Below the pieces are notes generated by a model. The model saw only the letters and a program-made list of their open reading frames with translations, was not told the origin of the DNA and did not search any database. A program made the translations under genes and the position numbers. A stretch of DNA of 64,000 bases from Alphaproteobacteria bacterium HT1-32 (GTDB taxonomy: Bacteria; Pseudomonadota; Alphaproteobacteria; Rhodospirillales; HT1-32), in the NCBI GenBank assembly GCA_009649675.1, contig WJPL01000001.1, forward strand, positions 888,469-952,468. Direction: 5' to 3'. The first letter of the stretch is position 1. Each line of letters opens with the position of its first letter. Positions 9,036 through 17,992 of this stretch are shown piece after piece.

Positions 9036-9449
9036 ATGGCATACTGGCTGGTTAAATCCGAACCTGGTTCCTGGTCATGGGACGATCAGGTGAAGAAGGG
9101 CGTCGAACACTGGGACGGCGTTCGCAACTACCAGGCTGCCAACAACATGAAGGCCATGAAAACCGGTGATCTCGCCTTCTTCTATCATTCCGTCAACGAA
9201 AAACAGATTGTCGGGATCGTCGAAGTCGTGAAGGAATATTACCCCGACCCGTCAGACGCCAAAGGGCGCTTCGGGATGGTTGACTTCAAGGCGGTGAAGC
9301 CCTTCAGAACGCCGGTGACACTCGCCGAAATCAAGGCGGACGAACGGTTGCAGCATCTGGCACTGGTTCGTCAGTCGCGTCTGTCCGTAACGCCGATTGA
9401 CCCTGAGGCCTGGACGTTGCTCTGCTCGCTCGGTGGCGTCACCCCCTGA
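9036..9449 (+). CDS. EVE domain protein (ThyN1-like)
   Basis: A 137-residue protein that is a single EVE domain throughout. The N-terminal MAYWLVKSEPGSWSWDD block, the GVRNYQAANNMKAMKTGD block and the FFYHS strand are diagnostic. EVE is a PUA-like fold that recognises modified bases in nucleic acid. In bacteria it occurs as a small housekeeping protein as well as fused to restriction enzymes. Here it is free-standing, 12 bases downstream of yciI and overlapping the Rieske gene by one base, an order common in alphaproteobacteria, so no defence role is implied. Confidence 0.92.
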   Translation: MAYWLVKSEPGSWSWDDQVKKGVEHWDGVRNYQAANNMKAMKTGDLAFFYHSVNEKQIVGIVEVVKEYYPDPSDAKGRFGMVDFKAVKPFRTPVTLAEIKADERLQHLALVRQSRLSVTPIDPEAWTLLCSLGGVTP

Positions 9450-9808
9450 TGGCTGTCTGGCGCGATGACGGGGCTGCCGACCTGTGTGCGGCAGACGAAC
9501 TGGCGGAAATGGATGCCCGTCCGTTCGAACTGGAACGCAATGGCGCCCGGTATCCTCTGCTCGCCGTCCGGACAGGCGACGATATCCATGTCTATCATAA
9601 TGCCTGTCCGCATATCGGCGTGCCGCTGCACTGGGGAACGGAAGGCATGATGAACCTGCAGGGCACCCACCTGATCTGCTCGACCCATGGCGCGCAGTTC
9701 AGGGCTGGTGACGGCTACTGCATCATCGGCCCCTGCAAAGGGCAGAGCCTTGGGAAAGTCCCGTCCCGGATCGAGGATGGCCGGGTTATCGCTGAGTTGC
9801 AGCCGTAA
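9449..9808 (+). CDS. Rieske [2Fe-2S] domain protein
   Basis: A 119-residue single-domain Rieske ferredoxin-like protein. The cluster ligands are visible as Cys53-x-His55 in CPHIGVPL and Cys77-x2-His80 in CSTHGAQF. There is no catalytic domain, so it is likely an electron carrier or the NirD-like/ferredoxin type. It overlaps the EVE gene by one base and is probably translated with it. The partner reductase or oxygenase is not in the window. Confidence 0.9.
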   Translation: MAVWRDDGAADLCAADELAEMDARPFELERNGARYPLLAVRTGDDIHVYHNACPHIGVPLHWGTEGMMNLQGTHLICSTHGAQFRAGDGYCIIGPCKGQSLGKVPSRIEDGRVIAELQP

Positions 9809-9857
9809 CCACCACCTTCCATGTCCTGCAAACAATGCAGGGATTCAAAAAACACAG

Positions 9858-9885
9858 TTGTCCGTATTTTCAGGCAACGTATGAT
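9858..9885 (+). promoter_or_regulatory. Putative sigma70 promoter of the MFS gene
   Basis: TTGTCC (9858-9863) and TATGAT (9880-9885) are separated by 16 bases, about 45 bases upstream of the start codon at 9929. The gap 9809-9928 holds nothing else but a short hairpin at 9825-9841. Confidence 0.45.
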
Positions 9886-9928
9886 CTGATCTCCCGTCCC
9901 GGATTCGGGGCAGCAAACCTGGTTTGTA

Positions 9929-11116
9929 ATGGAAATTCGGTTTCCTATGTGGCTGCGGGTGGTCGACCGCCCGGGGGCACGTGTCTTCGCTGCCCTGTCA
10001 GGGATGGAGTCGTTTTCGCGCGCCCTGATTGCCGGTGTCATGCCGCTGGAGGCCTATCGCCTGCTAGAGACAGCAGCGAAGGTCAGTCAGGCCTATGCCA
10101 TTGTCGGTGGTTTCTCGCTGATCGTCAGCCTGATGGTACCGCTGATGATGCGGAAGGTCCGGCGAAAATGGGTCTTCAGTGCGGGCTGTCTCTGCATGGT
10201 GGCGGCCCCCCTGCTGATGATTACCGGCGAAAAGCTCCCCTTTCTTGCGGGACTTCAGTTTCGGTCCCTGGCCGTGGTCTTCGCCAATATCGCGCTGAAC
10301 CTCTATATTCTTGATTACATCCGCCGGAAGGAATTCCTCGTCGCCGAACCGAAAAGACTGGCGGCGATGGGCTTTGCCTGGTGTATCGGGCCGGGTATCG
10401 GCATCTGGCTGCACAAGGAGTTCGGTGCCCTCTACGTATTCGTGCCCAGTGCCATCGCAGCGATGATGACGCTGTTTTATTTCTGGTACCTTCGCATGAA
10501 GGACAATCCCATGGTGGCTCCCGCAAAAGGCAAGCCACCAAGCGCCATGGCCAACATTCGCCGGTTCATATCGCAGCCCCGAATGCGTCTGGCCTGGGTT
10601 ATTACCTTCACGCGGTCCAGCTTCTGGACAACATTTTTCGTCTATCCTCCCTTGTCGATCATCAAGGCCGGTGGTGATCCGATGATCGCCGCCGTCATGC
10701 TGTCGGCAGGTCAGGGACTGCTGTTTCTGGCCCCTGTCTTCGGACGCCTCGGCGGGCGTATCGGTGTCCGTCAGGTTATCACCGGCGCGCTGATTTTAGG
10801 TGGTCTGGCAACCATCGCCGGGGGATTCAGCGCACCCTATCCGATTGTGACGGCCCTGCTATTCTTCCTCGCGGCTGGCGGCAATGCCGCGCTGGATGCG
10901 GTCGGTAATATTCCGTTCCTGCGGGCGGTTCACAGCTACGAGCGTGCGGAAATGACTTCGGTATTCCGGACCTATATCGAGATGTCCCAGTTGCTGCCGC
11001 AGGCGATCTTCACGCTGGCGCTGGTTTATCTGCCATTTGAGTCCGTCTTCTATCTGCTTGGGGCGTTTTTCCTGTTCACCGCCTGCCTGTCGCGCATGTT
11101 GCCCAGACGATTATAG
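9929..11116 (+). CDS. MFS transporter
   Basis: A 395-residue polytopic membrane protein with about 12 hydrophobic helices, in two groups of six separated by a charged loop near residues 190-215 (RMKDNPMVAPAKGKPPS). The loop between helices 2 and 3 (MMRKVRRKWVFSAG) and the corresponding second-half loop (GRLGGRIGVRQVITG) fit the major facilitator motif A pattern. Substrate cannot be told from the sequence. The ATG at 9929 has no good ribosome-binding site; the ATG at 9947 is an alternative. Not obviously linked to its neighbours. Confidence 0.82.
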   Translation: MEIRFPMWLRVVDRPGARVFAALSGMESFSRALIAGVMPLEAYRLLETAAKVSQAYAIVGGFSLIVSLMVPLMMRKVRRKWVFSAGCLCMVAAPLLMITGEKLPFLAGLQFRSLAVVFANIALNLYILDYIRRKEFLVAEPKRLAAMGFAWCIGPGIGIWLHKEFGALYVFVPSAIAAMMTLFYFWYLRMKDNPMVAPAKGKPPSAMANIRRFISQPRMRLAWVITFTRSSFWTTFFVYPPLSIIKAGGDPMIAAVMLSAGQGLLFLAPVFGRLGGRIGVRQVITGALILGGLATIAGGFSAPYPIVTALLFFLAAGGNAALDAVGNIPFLRAVHSYERAEMTSVFRTYIEMSQLLPQAIFTLALVYLPFESVFYLLGAFFLFTACLSRMLPRRL

Positions 11117-11174
11117 CTTTGCCATTGATCTGACCCGCAGACTGCCTAATTCAGCTATCCGGATTATCCCTCAT

Positions 11175-11202
11175 TTGAGAGGCCGGAGAAATAGGCTACA
11201 GT
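11175..11202 (+). promoter_or_regulatory. Promoter-like sequence upstream of hspQ
   Basis: TTGAGA (11175-11180) and TACAGT (11197-11202) with a 16-base spacer. The -10 ends 6 bases before the hspQ ATG, so if it is real the transcript would be leaderless, or translation would begin at the second ATG (11227). I see no clear sigma32 consensus. Confidence 0.3.
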
Positions 11203-11208
11203 GGCGAT

Positions 11209-11553
11209 ATGAGTGAGATACAGGCAATGGAAATGCGCGTCGCACGCTTCAGGATCGGCGATATCGTCCGGCACAGGGTCTACCCGTTCCGCGGGGTGAT
11301 CGTCGATGTCGATCCGGAGTTCGCCAATACGGACGAATGGTATGAGTCCATTCCGGCCGAGATGCGCCCGAAGAAAGATCAGCCTTTCTATCACATCCTC
11401 GCTGAAAACGAGGAGACGACCTACAATGCCTATGTGTCGGAACAAAACCTGATCCCGGACAGCCCGGACCCGGTTTCACATCCGGACATCCCCGAGTTCT
11501 TCGATGATCTGGTTGATGGCCGCTATGTCAGCCATGAACGGGCCATGCACTGA
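11209..11553 (+). CDS. hspQ: Heat shock protein HspQ
   Basis: A 114-residue HspQ (YccV-like hemimethylated-DNA-binding) protein. The conserved core is FRIGDIVRHRVYPFRGVIVDVDPEF near residues 15-39, then QPFYHILAE and the YNAYVSEQNL block. HspQ is a small cytoplasmic protein that in E. coli modulates Lon protease specificity and is a Lon substrate; it binds hemimethylated DNA weakly in vitro. The ATG at 11209 has no ribosome-binding site; ATG 11227 is an alternative. It converges with the dehydratase gene at 11608; the 54 bases between show no convincing terminator. Confidence 0.9.
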   Translation: MSEIQAMEMRVARFRIGDIVRHRVYPFRGVIVDVDPEFANTDEWYESIPAEMRPKKDQPFYHILAENEETTYNAYVSEQNLIPDSPDPVSHPDIPEFFDDLVDGRYVSHERAMH

Positions 11554-11607
11554 GGCCCTGACGCGAGCCGCTTCGCTGCTGCACCGGGGACACTGTATTC
11601 CGGGAAA

Positions 11608-13491
11608 TCAGTCGGTCGGTTTGTGATATTCCGGTACCAGCCCGGCAATCACAGTCGAGACAACCTCAAGATTGCCCGTCATTGCTGCCTGCCGGAGATG
11701 TTCGACCGCATCCGTGATTGCCACCCGTTCAATCGTCCGCGGCTCCGCCAGCAGGATACCGGAAACTGCGGTCTCCACCAGTGGTTCGCCGCCGTGAATC
11801 AGCTCTTCATAGAGTTTCTCGCCGGGGCGCAGACCCGTGAATTCAATCTTCACATCCTCATCCGGCCGCAGACCAGCGAGACGGATCATCTGGCGGGCCA
11901 GGTCGACAATCCTGACCGGCTGCCCCATATCGAGGACGAAGATCCGTCCCGGTGCACGGGCATCGAGACAGGCCGTCTGCAACACCAGTTCAACCGCTTC
12001 CCGGACCGTCATGAAATACCGGGTCACTTCCGGATGGGTTACCGTCAGCGGCCCGCCCGCCTTCAGCTGGCGTTCAAACAGCGGAACAACCGAACCGGTC
12101 GATCCCAGAACATTACCAAAGCGGACAGTCACGAAATCGGTTCCCGTGTTGTCACGGTCCAGCGACTGAACATAACATTCAGCAATCCGTTTCGACGCCC
12201 CCATGATATTCGTCGGGTTGACCGCCTTGTCGGTCGAGATCATCACCATTTTCGGCACCGCCGCGGCAACGCAGGCATCCGCCACATTGCAGGTTCCGAC
12301 CACATTGGTCAGCATGCCCTCAAGCGGATTCATCTCGACCATCGGGACATGTTTCAACGCCGCCGCATGAAAGACCACATCCGGCGATTCCGACTGCATC
12401 AGTGACAAAATCCGGGACCGGTCACGCACATCGGCAAGAACAGTCCGCCGGGCAACATCCGGGAAGGACTGCCCGATCTCCTGATCCACCTGATACAGGT
12501 TGAACTCACCATTCTCGACCAGCGTAATCATTGCCGGTCCGAACTGACAGATCTGGTGGGCCAGTTCGGATCCGATGGTTCCTCCGGCGCCCGTTACCAG
12601 CACTTTACGGTCACAAAGCAGGGAAGCCATGGCCTTGCGGTCCAGCACCGCCTGCGGGCGCCCCAGCAGGTCTTCAACCGCAATCTCGCGCACTTCCAGA
12701 CGGTCATCGCTGCCCAGGCCTTCCCGCAATTCACCCGGGTCTGGTGCACGGGCCAGTGTCATGCCCAGTTGATCTGCCACAGCAAACAACTCGCGCACCC
12801 TCTCTCCCGGCAAGCCTTCCTTGGTCAAAACCAGCCGCTGCGGCCGGTTACCTCTGGCCGACAGATCAGTCACCACACGCTCAATATCACTGCTGGCCCC
12901 GATGACCTCATGCCCGCGAATAACCCGCCCGACACGACCCGGCGTATCGCTGACGATGCCAACAACTTCATAGGCACTTTCGCTGCGGGCCAATGACTGC
13001 AGGAACAGGTCTGCCTCGTCACCGGCACCTACCAGCAGAATCGGAATCCTGCGCTCCGTCGACTGCATCCGGGAAAGCTCGATCCGGCGGTCCTTGGCCA
13101 TACGGTACAGAAATCGCGGCCCGCCGAGCATGGCCATCAGCAAGAACCAGTTGATGACCAGAAAGGACCGGGGCAGGTCTTCAAGCCGGGTCAGAAAAAA
13201 CATCACCGGCAGGAAAATCAGGATGGTCAGTGTCGAGGCCTTGGCAATAGCGGTCAGGTCCATCAGCGAGGCATAACGCCAGACGCCGCGATAAAGCCGG
13301 CTGCGCCAGAACACGACACCGCCGATTGCAGCAAAAATCAGCGACCAGCCAACAATGGATGTGATCGGATAGAACGTCAGCACATCACCAAGACGCAGAT
13401 ACAGGGCAAGCGGCAGCGACAGCCCGGCCATGATCACGTCATGGCCGAAAGCGATATAGCCCTTGCTGAAGGATGTTGTTCTGGTGCGCAT
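11608..13491 (-). CDS. UDP-GlcNAc 4,6-dehydratase, WbpM/PglF type
   Basis: A 627-residue membrane-anchored nucleotide-sugar 4,6-dehydratase. Four transmembrane helices occupy about residues 12-110, a CoA-binding-like Rossmann domain follows (ILLVGAGDEADLF near 150), and the C-terminal short-chain dehydrogenase domain begins with VTGAGGTIGSELA near 300. The catalytic region reads STDKAVNPTNIMGASKR: the usual tyrosine is replaced by methionine (MxxxK), as in WbpM and PglF. These enzymes convert UDP-GlcNAc to the 4-keto-6-deoxy sugar with retention at C5, the precursor of QuiNAc, FucNAc and bacillosamine. It is the last gene of the leftward glycan operon, followed in the pathway by the reductase and initiating transferase next door. 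Confidence 0.88.
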   Translation of the reverse strand: MRTRTTSFSKGYIAFGHDVIMAGLSLPLALYLRLGDVLTFYPITSIVGWSLIFAAIGGVVFWRSRLYRGVWRYASLMDLTAIAKASTLTILIFLPVMFFLTRLEDLPRSFLVINWFLLMAMLGGPRFLYRMAKDRRIELSRMQSTERRIPILLVGAGDEADLFLQSLARSESAYEVVGIVSDTPGRVGRVIRGHEVIGASSDIERVVTDLSARGNRPQRLVLTKEGLPGERVRELFAVADQLGMTLARAPDPGELREGLGSDDRLEVREIAVEDLLGRPQAVLDRKAMASLLCDRKVLVTGAGGTIGSELAHQICQFGPAMITLVENGEFNLYQVDQEIGQSFPDVARRTVLADVRDRSRILSLMQSESPDVVFHAAALKHVPMVEMNPLEGMLTNVVGTCNVADACVAAAVPKMVMISTDKAVNPTNIMGASKRIAECYVQSLDRDNTGTDFVTVRFGNVLGSTGSVVPLFERQLKAGGPLTVTHPEVTRYFMTVREAVELVLQTACLDARAPGRIFVLDMGQPVRIVDLARQMIRLAGLRPDEDVKIEFTGLRPGEKLYEELIHGGEPLVETAVSGILLAEPRTIERVAITDAVEHLRQAAMTGNLEVVSTVIAGLVPEYHKPTD

Positions 13492-13508
13492 TTGTCCGGA
13501 TTACTGAT

Positions 13509-14468
13509 TCACAGATCGCTGGCGATAAACCAATCGACTGTTGCCTGCAATCCCTGTTCTACCGTGAAAGGAGGCTGCCAGTCGAGTTCCTGACGGATCA
13601 GGCCGTCATCGAGACAAAGTGAGCCGGTGACCCGCCGGGCCATATCACCCCGCCCGGCCAGACCTGCGGCACAGGTCAGCATAGCCGGCGGAAAGGGCAG
13701 CAGGCAGGCCCTCCGCCCCATCGCCGCAGAAATCCGGTGCAGCAGGTCAGGCATCGACAGGTCTTCACCATCACGGATCAGAAAAGTCTGGTTCGCAGCC
13801 TTCGGATGTATCATCGACTGATGAACAGCATCGGCAAGGTTGCCGACATAAAGCAGGCTGCGGGCGTTCCGGACAGACCCCAGCGGCAACGGCAGACCCC
13901 GCCGGCAAAGCCGCAGCAGCGACAGGAAATTCGCCTTCACCGCCGGGCCATAAATCAGCGGTGGCCGCAGGATCACGACCTCAAGTCCCGTCGATCCGGC
14001 GATGTCCCGCAAACCTTCCTCGGCTTCCCATTTTGACAGGCCATAGGGATCATCCGGAGGAGACAGGACTGCTTCCCTGTAGGGACCGGCCTCGGTTTCC
14101 TCGCCATTCACCTTGATGCTGGAAAGGAACACCAGACGACGGACCCCGGCCTCTGCCGCCTGTTTGGCCAGTTGCAGGGTACCATCCCGGTTGACCTGGC
14201 GGAACGCCGCCAACGGATCGTCAGCCGTATCCTTCATGATATGCGCGCGCCCGGCGAGATGAACGACCACATCGATATCTGCCAGCGCCTGACGCCAGTC
14301 TGTCGCACCGTCAATTTCCCCGACGACCCGGCAGGATGCAGCCCCGTCCGGCACCTGTTCCTGCCGCGTTGCGGCGATAACCTGATGCCCTTTATCGGTT
14401 AGATAGCGGCAAACCGGCGGGCCGGTAAAACCCGTGGCACCCGTTACCAGCACCCGCAACTGCGTCAC
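13509..14468 (-). CDS. NDP-4-keto-sugar reductase/epimerase (WbpV/WreQ-like SDR)
   Basis: A 319-residue extended SDR. The NAD(P)-binding motif is VLVTGATGFTGPPV at residues 6-19, and the catalytic YGLSK (YxxxK) is near residue 143. Relatives next to WbpM- and WbpL-type genes (WbpV, WreQ, Gne families) reduce UDP-4-keto-6-deoxy-GlcNAc to UDP-QuiNAc or UDP-FucNAc. The GTG start at 14468 overlaps the stop of the GT4 gene (GTGA). Pathway assignment is from context; which C4 epimer is made cannot be told. Confidence 0.75.
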   Translation of the reverse strand: MTQLRVLVTGATGFTGPPVCRYLTDKGHQVIAATRQEQVPDGAASCRVVGEIDGATDWRQALADIDVVVHLAGRAHIMKDTADDPLAAFRQVNRDGTLQLAKQAAEAGVRRLVFLSSIKVNGEETEAGPYREAVLSPPDDPYGLSKWEAEEGLRDIAGSTGLEVVILRPPLIYGPAVKANFLSLLRLCRRGLPLPLGSVRNARSLLYVGNLADAVHQSMIHPKAANQTFLIRDGEDLSMPDLLHRISAAMGRRACLLPFPPAMLTCAAGLAGRGDMARRVTGSLCLDDGLIRQELDWQPPFTVEQGLQATVDWFIASDL

Positions 14469-15733
14469 GCCGTATGATCCCTGCCAGCCGTCGCTCCCCG
14501 GCCGGCAATGACCTCATCCAGCACATCGATAAACTGTCGCGCCTGCGTCTCGCGGCTGTGCAGGTTTGCCGCAGCATGGCTGTTCGCAGCAAGTGAGGTG
14601 CGCAGGGCCTCATCATCCAGCAGACGTAGCGCCGCATCGGCCAGTGCTTCCGGATCTTCCGCGGCAACCACAAGCCCGGCTGCATCATCGTGAACAATCG
14701 CGGTCGCTTCACCTTCGGGTGCTGCAATCAGCACCGGCAGCCCCATACCCATTGCCTCGAAAATTTTCGAGGGAATAACTTCGGCAAAGGTCGGGGAGTC
14801 CTTCAGATGTACCAGTGCAACATTGCACAGGCTCCAGACGGCAGGCATCCGTTCCTTCGGCTGCATCGGCAGAAAACGCATCTGCTTTCCCGCCACACCG
14901 GAAGCCGTGGCCCGCTCGATCAGCATTTCCCGTTCCGCACCTGCACCGGCCAGCATGAAGACAACCCGGTCCTCGCCCCGCTGTTTGAGAACCTCTGCCG
15001 CGCCCACAACATTTGATAAGGCGTGGGCCATGCCGTGCGTGCCGACATATCCCACAACAAACCGGTCGGTCAGGTCCCATTCTTCTGCCAGTTCCGCATC
15101 CCGGTCACGGGGGGCATAGCGCGGCAGGTCGACCCCGTTGATGACAATCGCGATCTTGTCGCCATCAATATTCCGGGAAACCAGGTCACGTTTGAAAGAC
15201 CGGGTCAGGGCAATCACCGCCGCTGACCGGCGATACAGGAACAGCTCCAGTTTCTCGAACAGGCTGAGCAATGTGCTTTTCTTCATCGCACCAACTGCCG
15301 TGATCGACTTCGGCCAGATGTCACCCAGTTCAAAAACAAACGGGGTGCGCCGGATCAGGCCGGTAAACCAGCCCGCCACCGCTGAAAAGAACTGCGGCGA
15401 TGTCGCCACAACCACATCATGCCGGGCCTGAAAAATGCCGGCGACGGACCCGGTAAAGAAGAAACTGATGAAGTCGGCCATACGCCGCAGGGTTCCCCGG
15501 TTGGCCGCAATATAGGTTTTCACCCGTACAACCCGGATACCGGACATCTCCTCCGTCTGATACCAGGCATTGCGGTAGCCGTCATAAACCCGGCCTTCCG
15601 GGAAATTCGGGGCACAGGTAATCACCGTCACCTCATGCCCCCATTTCGCCCAGTAACAGGCACGTTCGAAAACCCGTGTCGCTGCAGCATTCGTCTCGGG
15701 TGGAAAGTTCTCGGTAAAAAACAGAATGCGCAT
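14465..15733 (-). CDS. GT4 glycosyltransferase, WbuB-like
   Basis: A 422-residue GT-B fold enzyme of family 4. The N-terminus (MRILFFTENFPPETNAAATR) and the ITCAPNFPEGRVYDGYRNAWYQTE block match WbuB-like fucosamine transferases. The donor-binding C-terminal block near residue 300 contains FAEVIPSKIFEAMGMGLPVL with the EX7E-type glutamates. It shares a one-base junction with the WecA-like gene and a GTGA overlap with the reductase, so all three are probably translated together. Likely adds a deoxyaminosugar to the lipid-linked first sugar; the exact donor is inferred from neighbours. Confidence 0.83.
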   Translation of the reverse strand: MRILFFTENFPPETNAAATRVFERACYWAKWGHEVTVITCAPNFPEGRVYDGYRNAWYQTEEMSGIRVVRVKTYIAANRGTLRRMADFISFFFTGSVAGIFQARHDVVVATSPQFFSAVAGWFTGLIRRTPFVFELGDIWPKSITAVGAMKKSTLLSLFEKLELFLYRRSAAVIALTRSFKRDLVSRNIDGDKIAIVINGVDLPRYAPRDRDAELAEEWDLTDRFVVGYVGTHGMAHALSNVVGAAEVLKQRGEDRVVFMLAGAGAEREMLIERATASGVAGKQMRFLPMQPKERMPAVWSLCNVALVHLKDSPTFAEVIPSKIFEAMGMGLPVLIAAPEGEATAIVHDDAAGLVVAAEDPEALADAALRLLDDEALRTSLAANSHAAANLHSRETQARQFIDVLDEVIAGRGATAGRDHTA

Positions 15734-16743
15734 CAGTGGGGTTGCCTGTTGAGATGGAAAAGCAGCCCACAGACCAGTGCGACTGCAACCAGCAAGCCTA
15801 CTCCCGGAACTCCGTTAACGGAATAGGCAGCACAGCCAATCAGGCCCGTATTTGTAACCGCAATCACCCGGACCACCGCCACCGGGCCACGGCCATGTTC
15901 ATTCGATGCCCGCTGATAGAAATGCTCCCGATGGGCGAGCCATACCTTTTCTCCACGAAACAGGCGTTTCAGCAGGGTAATGGTCGCATCTGCCAGGTAG
16001 TAAAGGGGCAGGATAACGGCGGCTTCCGGGTGCCCGTACAAAGCCATCCAGAGCAGCGCCGCCCCCAGCATGAAACCAAGTGGAATGCTGCCGACATCAC
16101 CCAGAAATATCCGGGCCGGATGCCGGTTCCAGACCAGAAACCCGGCCATCGCACCGGCAGCGGCAACCGCAAACAGGGTGGTTTGAGACCAGCTGGCCGG
16201 CATCCCGGTCAGCCACCAGACGATACCGGTACCAGCACCGACGGAAATCGTCTCGATTGAGGAGATCCCGTCAATTCCATCCATGAAGTTGTAGAGATTG
16301 ATGAACCATATCCACCCCAGTCCGGCCACGGCCAGCACCAGCCCGTAAGGCAGATAAGCGGGCATCGGCACCACATCGACCGCCAGATAAAGGGCAAAAA
16401 CCACAACACCGGCCTGCAGGACAAAGCGAACAGCCGCAGGTAAAGGCCGGGCGTCATCCACCACGGAAACAACAGCCAGGATAACTGTCGACAGCAACAG
16501 ACCCGTCTCCGCTGCCCCCCCGCCAGCCGGTCCGAAAACCAGCAAACCAGCCCAGATAGCCAGCATGACCCCGATTCCGCCGCCACGCGGCACCGGTTTC
16601 GTGTGGCTGGAACGCTCGTTCGGCAGATCGGGAAGCCGGTTCACCAGCACAGGAATCGACAGGCGGACAAACAGAATGGCCAGAACACAGCACAGGACTG
16701 CCGTGACAAGCAGATCAGACAGTCTCCCGTCCTCCATCATCAT
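15733..16743 (-). CDS. Initiating sugar-1-phosphate transferase (WecA/WbpL/WreU family)
   Basis: About 336 residues with some ten transmembrane helices. These enzymes transfer a HexNAc-1-phosphate from a UDP-sugar to undecaprenyl phosphate on the cytoplasmic face, starting O-antigen-like synthesis. Diagnostic blocks are SSHTKPVPRGGG near residue 40, NLYNFMDGIDGI near 160 (catalytic aspartates), IFLGDVGSIPLGF near 210, and the HREHFYQR motif near 270 typical of WbpL/WreU/WbcO. The frame is open to 16785, but three consecutive ATGs at 16743, 16740 and 16737 follow GGTGGAG and give the normal family N-terminus; 16737 has the best spacing. Overlaps the end of the ligase gene by about 30 bases. 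Confidence 0.88.
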   Translation of the reverse strand: MMMEDGRLSDLLVTAVLCCVLAILFVRLSIPVLVNRLPDLPNERSSHTKPVPRGGGIGVMLAIWAGLLVFGPAGGGAAETGLLLSTVILAVVSVVDDARPLPAAVRFVLQAGVVVFALYLAVDVVPMPAYLPYGLVLAVAGLGWIWFINLYNFMDGIDGISSIETISVGAGTGIVWWLTGMPASWSQTTLFAVAAAGAMAGFLVWNRHPARIFLGDVGSIPLGFMLGAALLWMALYGHPEAAVILPLYYLADATITLLKRLFRGEKVWLAHREHFYQRASNEHGRGPVAVVRVIAVTNTGLIGCAAYSVNGVPGVGLLVAVALVCGLLFHLNRQPH

Positions 16744-17992
16744 GCTCCACCGTTGCCGCAAAGGCGAAGGACAGGAAAACCGCACCCAGCCACCAGTTCT
16801 GCCAGGCCCCGAAACTCAGGGAAGCCGTCCCGATAATCGCCACCGCCTGACCAAACAGTAACGCAGTCTGTGCCCGGCTGCGCCCGACGGATCCGATCCA
16901 TTGCAGCAACAGTACCAGAACAGCCGCCAGCATCGCCATACCAACAGCACCAAGCTCCAGCCAGATTTGCAGGAACCAGTTATGCGGATGTAGCGGCATC
17001 AACTGTTCAACGAACTGGATACTGGATCCGTCCGGTTCCGTCACAAAGACCTCAACCTCGGTATTGCCGCCGGGAACATGGCGGGACGAATCCAGCCCCC
17101 AGCCGAGGACGGGCTTTTCAGCAATCCGTTCTGCGGTGAACTGCCATGTCCGGAACCGGTGCATGGCGGAATTCGGAAACGGATTATCATATGTGTAATG
17201 CGTCTGAAGCGGCGGCACCTGATTCGGGATGACCGGCATCAGAATGGCAATAATACAGACGGAAAATGCAGCAAGTCGCAATGCCCAGCGCCGGAACAGC
17301 ATATACAGCAGGGCAGCAAACAAACCGGCGCCCGCTGCAATCGCAGCACTGGAGACTGAAACAAACACAATGGCGGCAAGACTACCGAGAACGGCTGCTG
17401 CCGCGAGAAGCCGACGACCTGAAGACAAGGCAATTGCGGCAATCGGGAACAGGAATACACCCAGCAGACTGGCCGCAGGTTTGATGAAGTTCATATCCGC
17501 CAGAGGAAGGTCACGATTGATCTCTCCGAAACGGGCGATGCGGTTCAGGGTGGCACCCGTCAGATATTCAAATGCCAGCAAGGCCAGCGTTACCCCGAAT
17601 CCGATCAGACAGGCCTGCCGCAGCAGATAGCGAGCTCTGGCATTGGAGTGGCGAATGGCCGCCAGCAGAACAACACCCCCCAGCAGCACCGCCCCCAGCG
17701 TCAGGGCGACCTTCAGACTTCGTGCCGGGTCAACCGACCAGAAAGCCGACAGCATGCCGTAACCGACAAACGCCAGCAACGCCCCCCCGACCGCCAGACG
17801 CGACCGGTGCGAGGCAATCAAATTCCGGACACCCGAGAGATCCAGCGACAGCAATGCGCCGAGAACCGCCAGTATGAATGCCGGAGCCAGCCCCTTCGAA
17901 GATACAACCGAAACCGGCAGGGCGATCAGAAGGGCCGTGATCAGCATCAGCCTCCCGATACGGGATACCAGTCTGTCAGAGGCGACCGTCAT
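16715..17992 (-). CDS. O-antigen ligase / Wzy-type polymerase
   Basis: A 425-residue inner-membrane protein with roughly ten to twelve hydrophobic helices and one large periplasmic loop (about residues 255-325). In that loop the sequence RTWQFTAERIAEKPVLGWG and then MPLHPHNWFLQIWLELGAVG match the Wzy_C/WaaL-type domain; the HPHN histidine and upstream arginine are the usual active-site features. Such proteins transfer lipid-linked glycan to lipid A core, polymerise repeats, or glycosylate protein; the sequence does not decide which. ATGA overlap with wecB upstream. Confidence 0.85.
   Translation of the reverse strand: MTVASDRLVSRIGRLMLITALLIALPVSVVSSKGLAPAFILAVLGALLSLDLSGVRNLIASHRSRLAVGGALLAFVGYGMLSAFWSVDPARSLKVALTLGAVLLGGVVLLAAIRHSNARARYLLRQACLIGFGVTLALLAFEYLTGATLNRIARFGEINRDLPLADMNFIKPAASLLGVFLFPIAAIALSSGRRLLAAAAVLGSLAAIVFVSVSSAAIAAGAGLFAALLYMLFRRWALRLAAFSVCIIAILMPVIPNQVPPLQTHYTYDNPFPNSAMHRFRTWQFTAERIAEKPVLGWGLDSSRHVPGGNTEVEVFVTEPDGSSIQFVEQLMPLHPHNWFLQIWLELGAVGMAMLAAVLVLLLQWIGSVGRSRAQTALLFGQAVAIIGTASLSFGAWQNWWLGAVFLSFAFAATVEHDDGGRETV

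Noticed and set aside
9036-9449. EVE domain protein as part of a defence system
   Set aside because: It is free-standing among YciI and Rieske housekeeping-type genes with no restriction or toxin partner.
9825-9841. Hairpin CCTGCA-AACAA-TGCAGG after the Rieske gene
   Set aside because: It is followed by A residues rather than T on the plus strand, so it does not make an intrinsic terminator in the direction of transcription.
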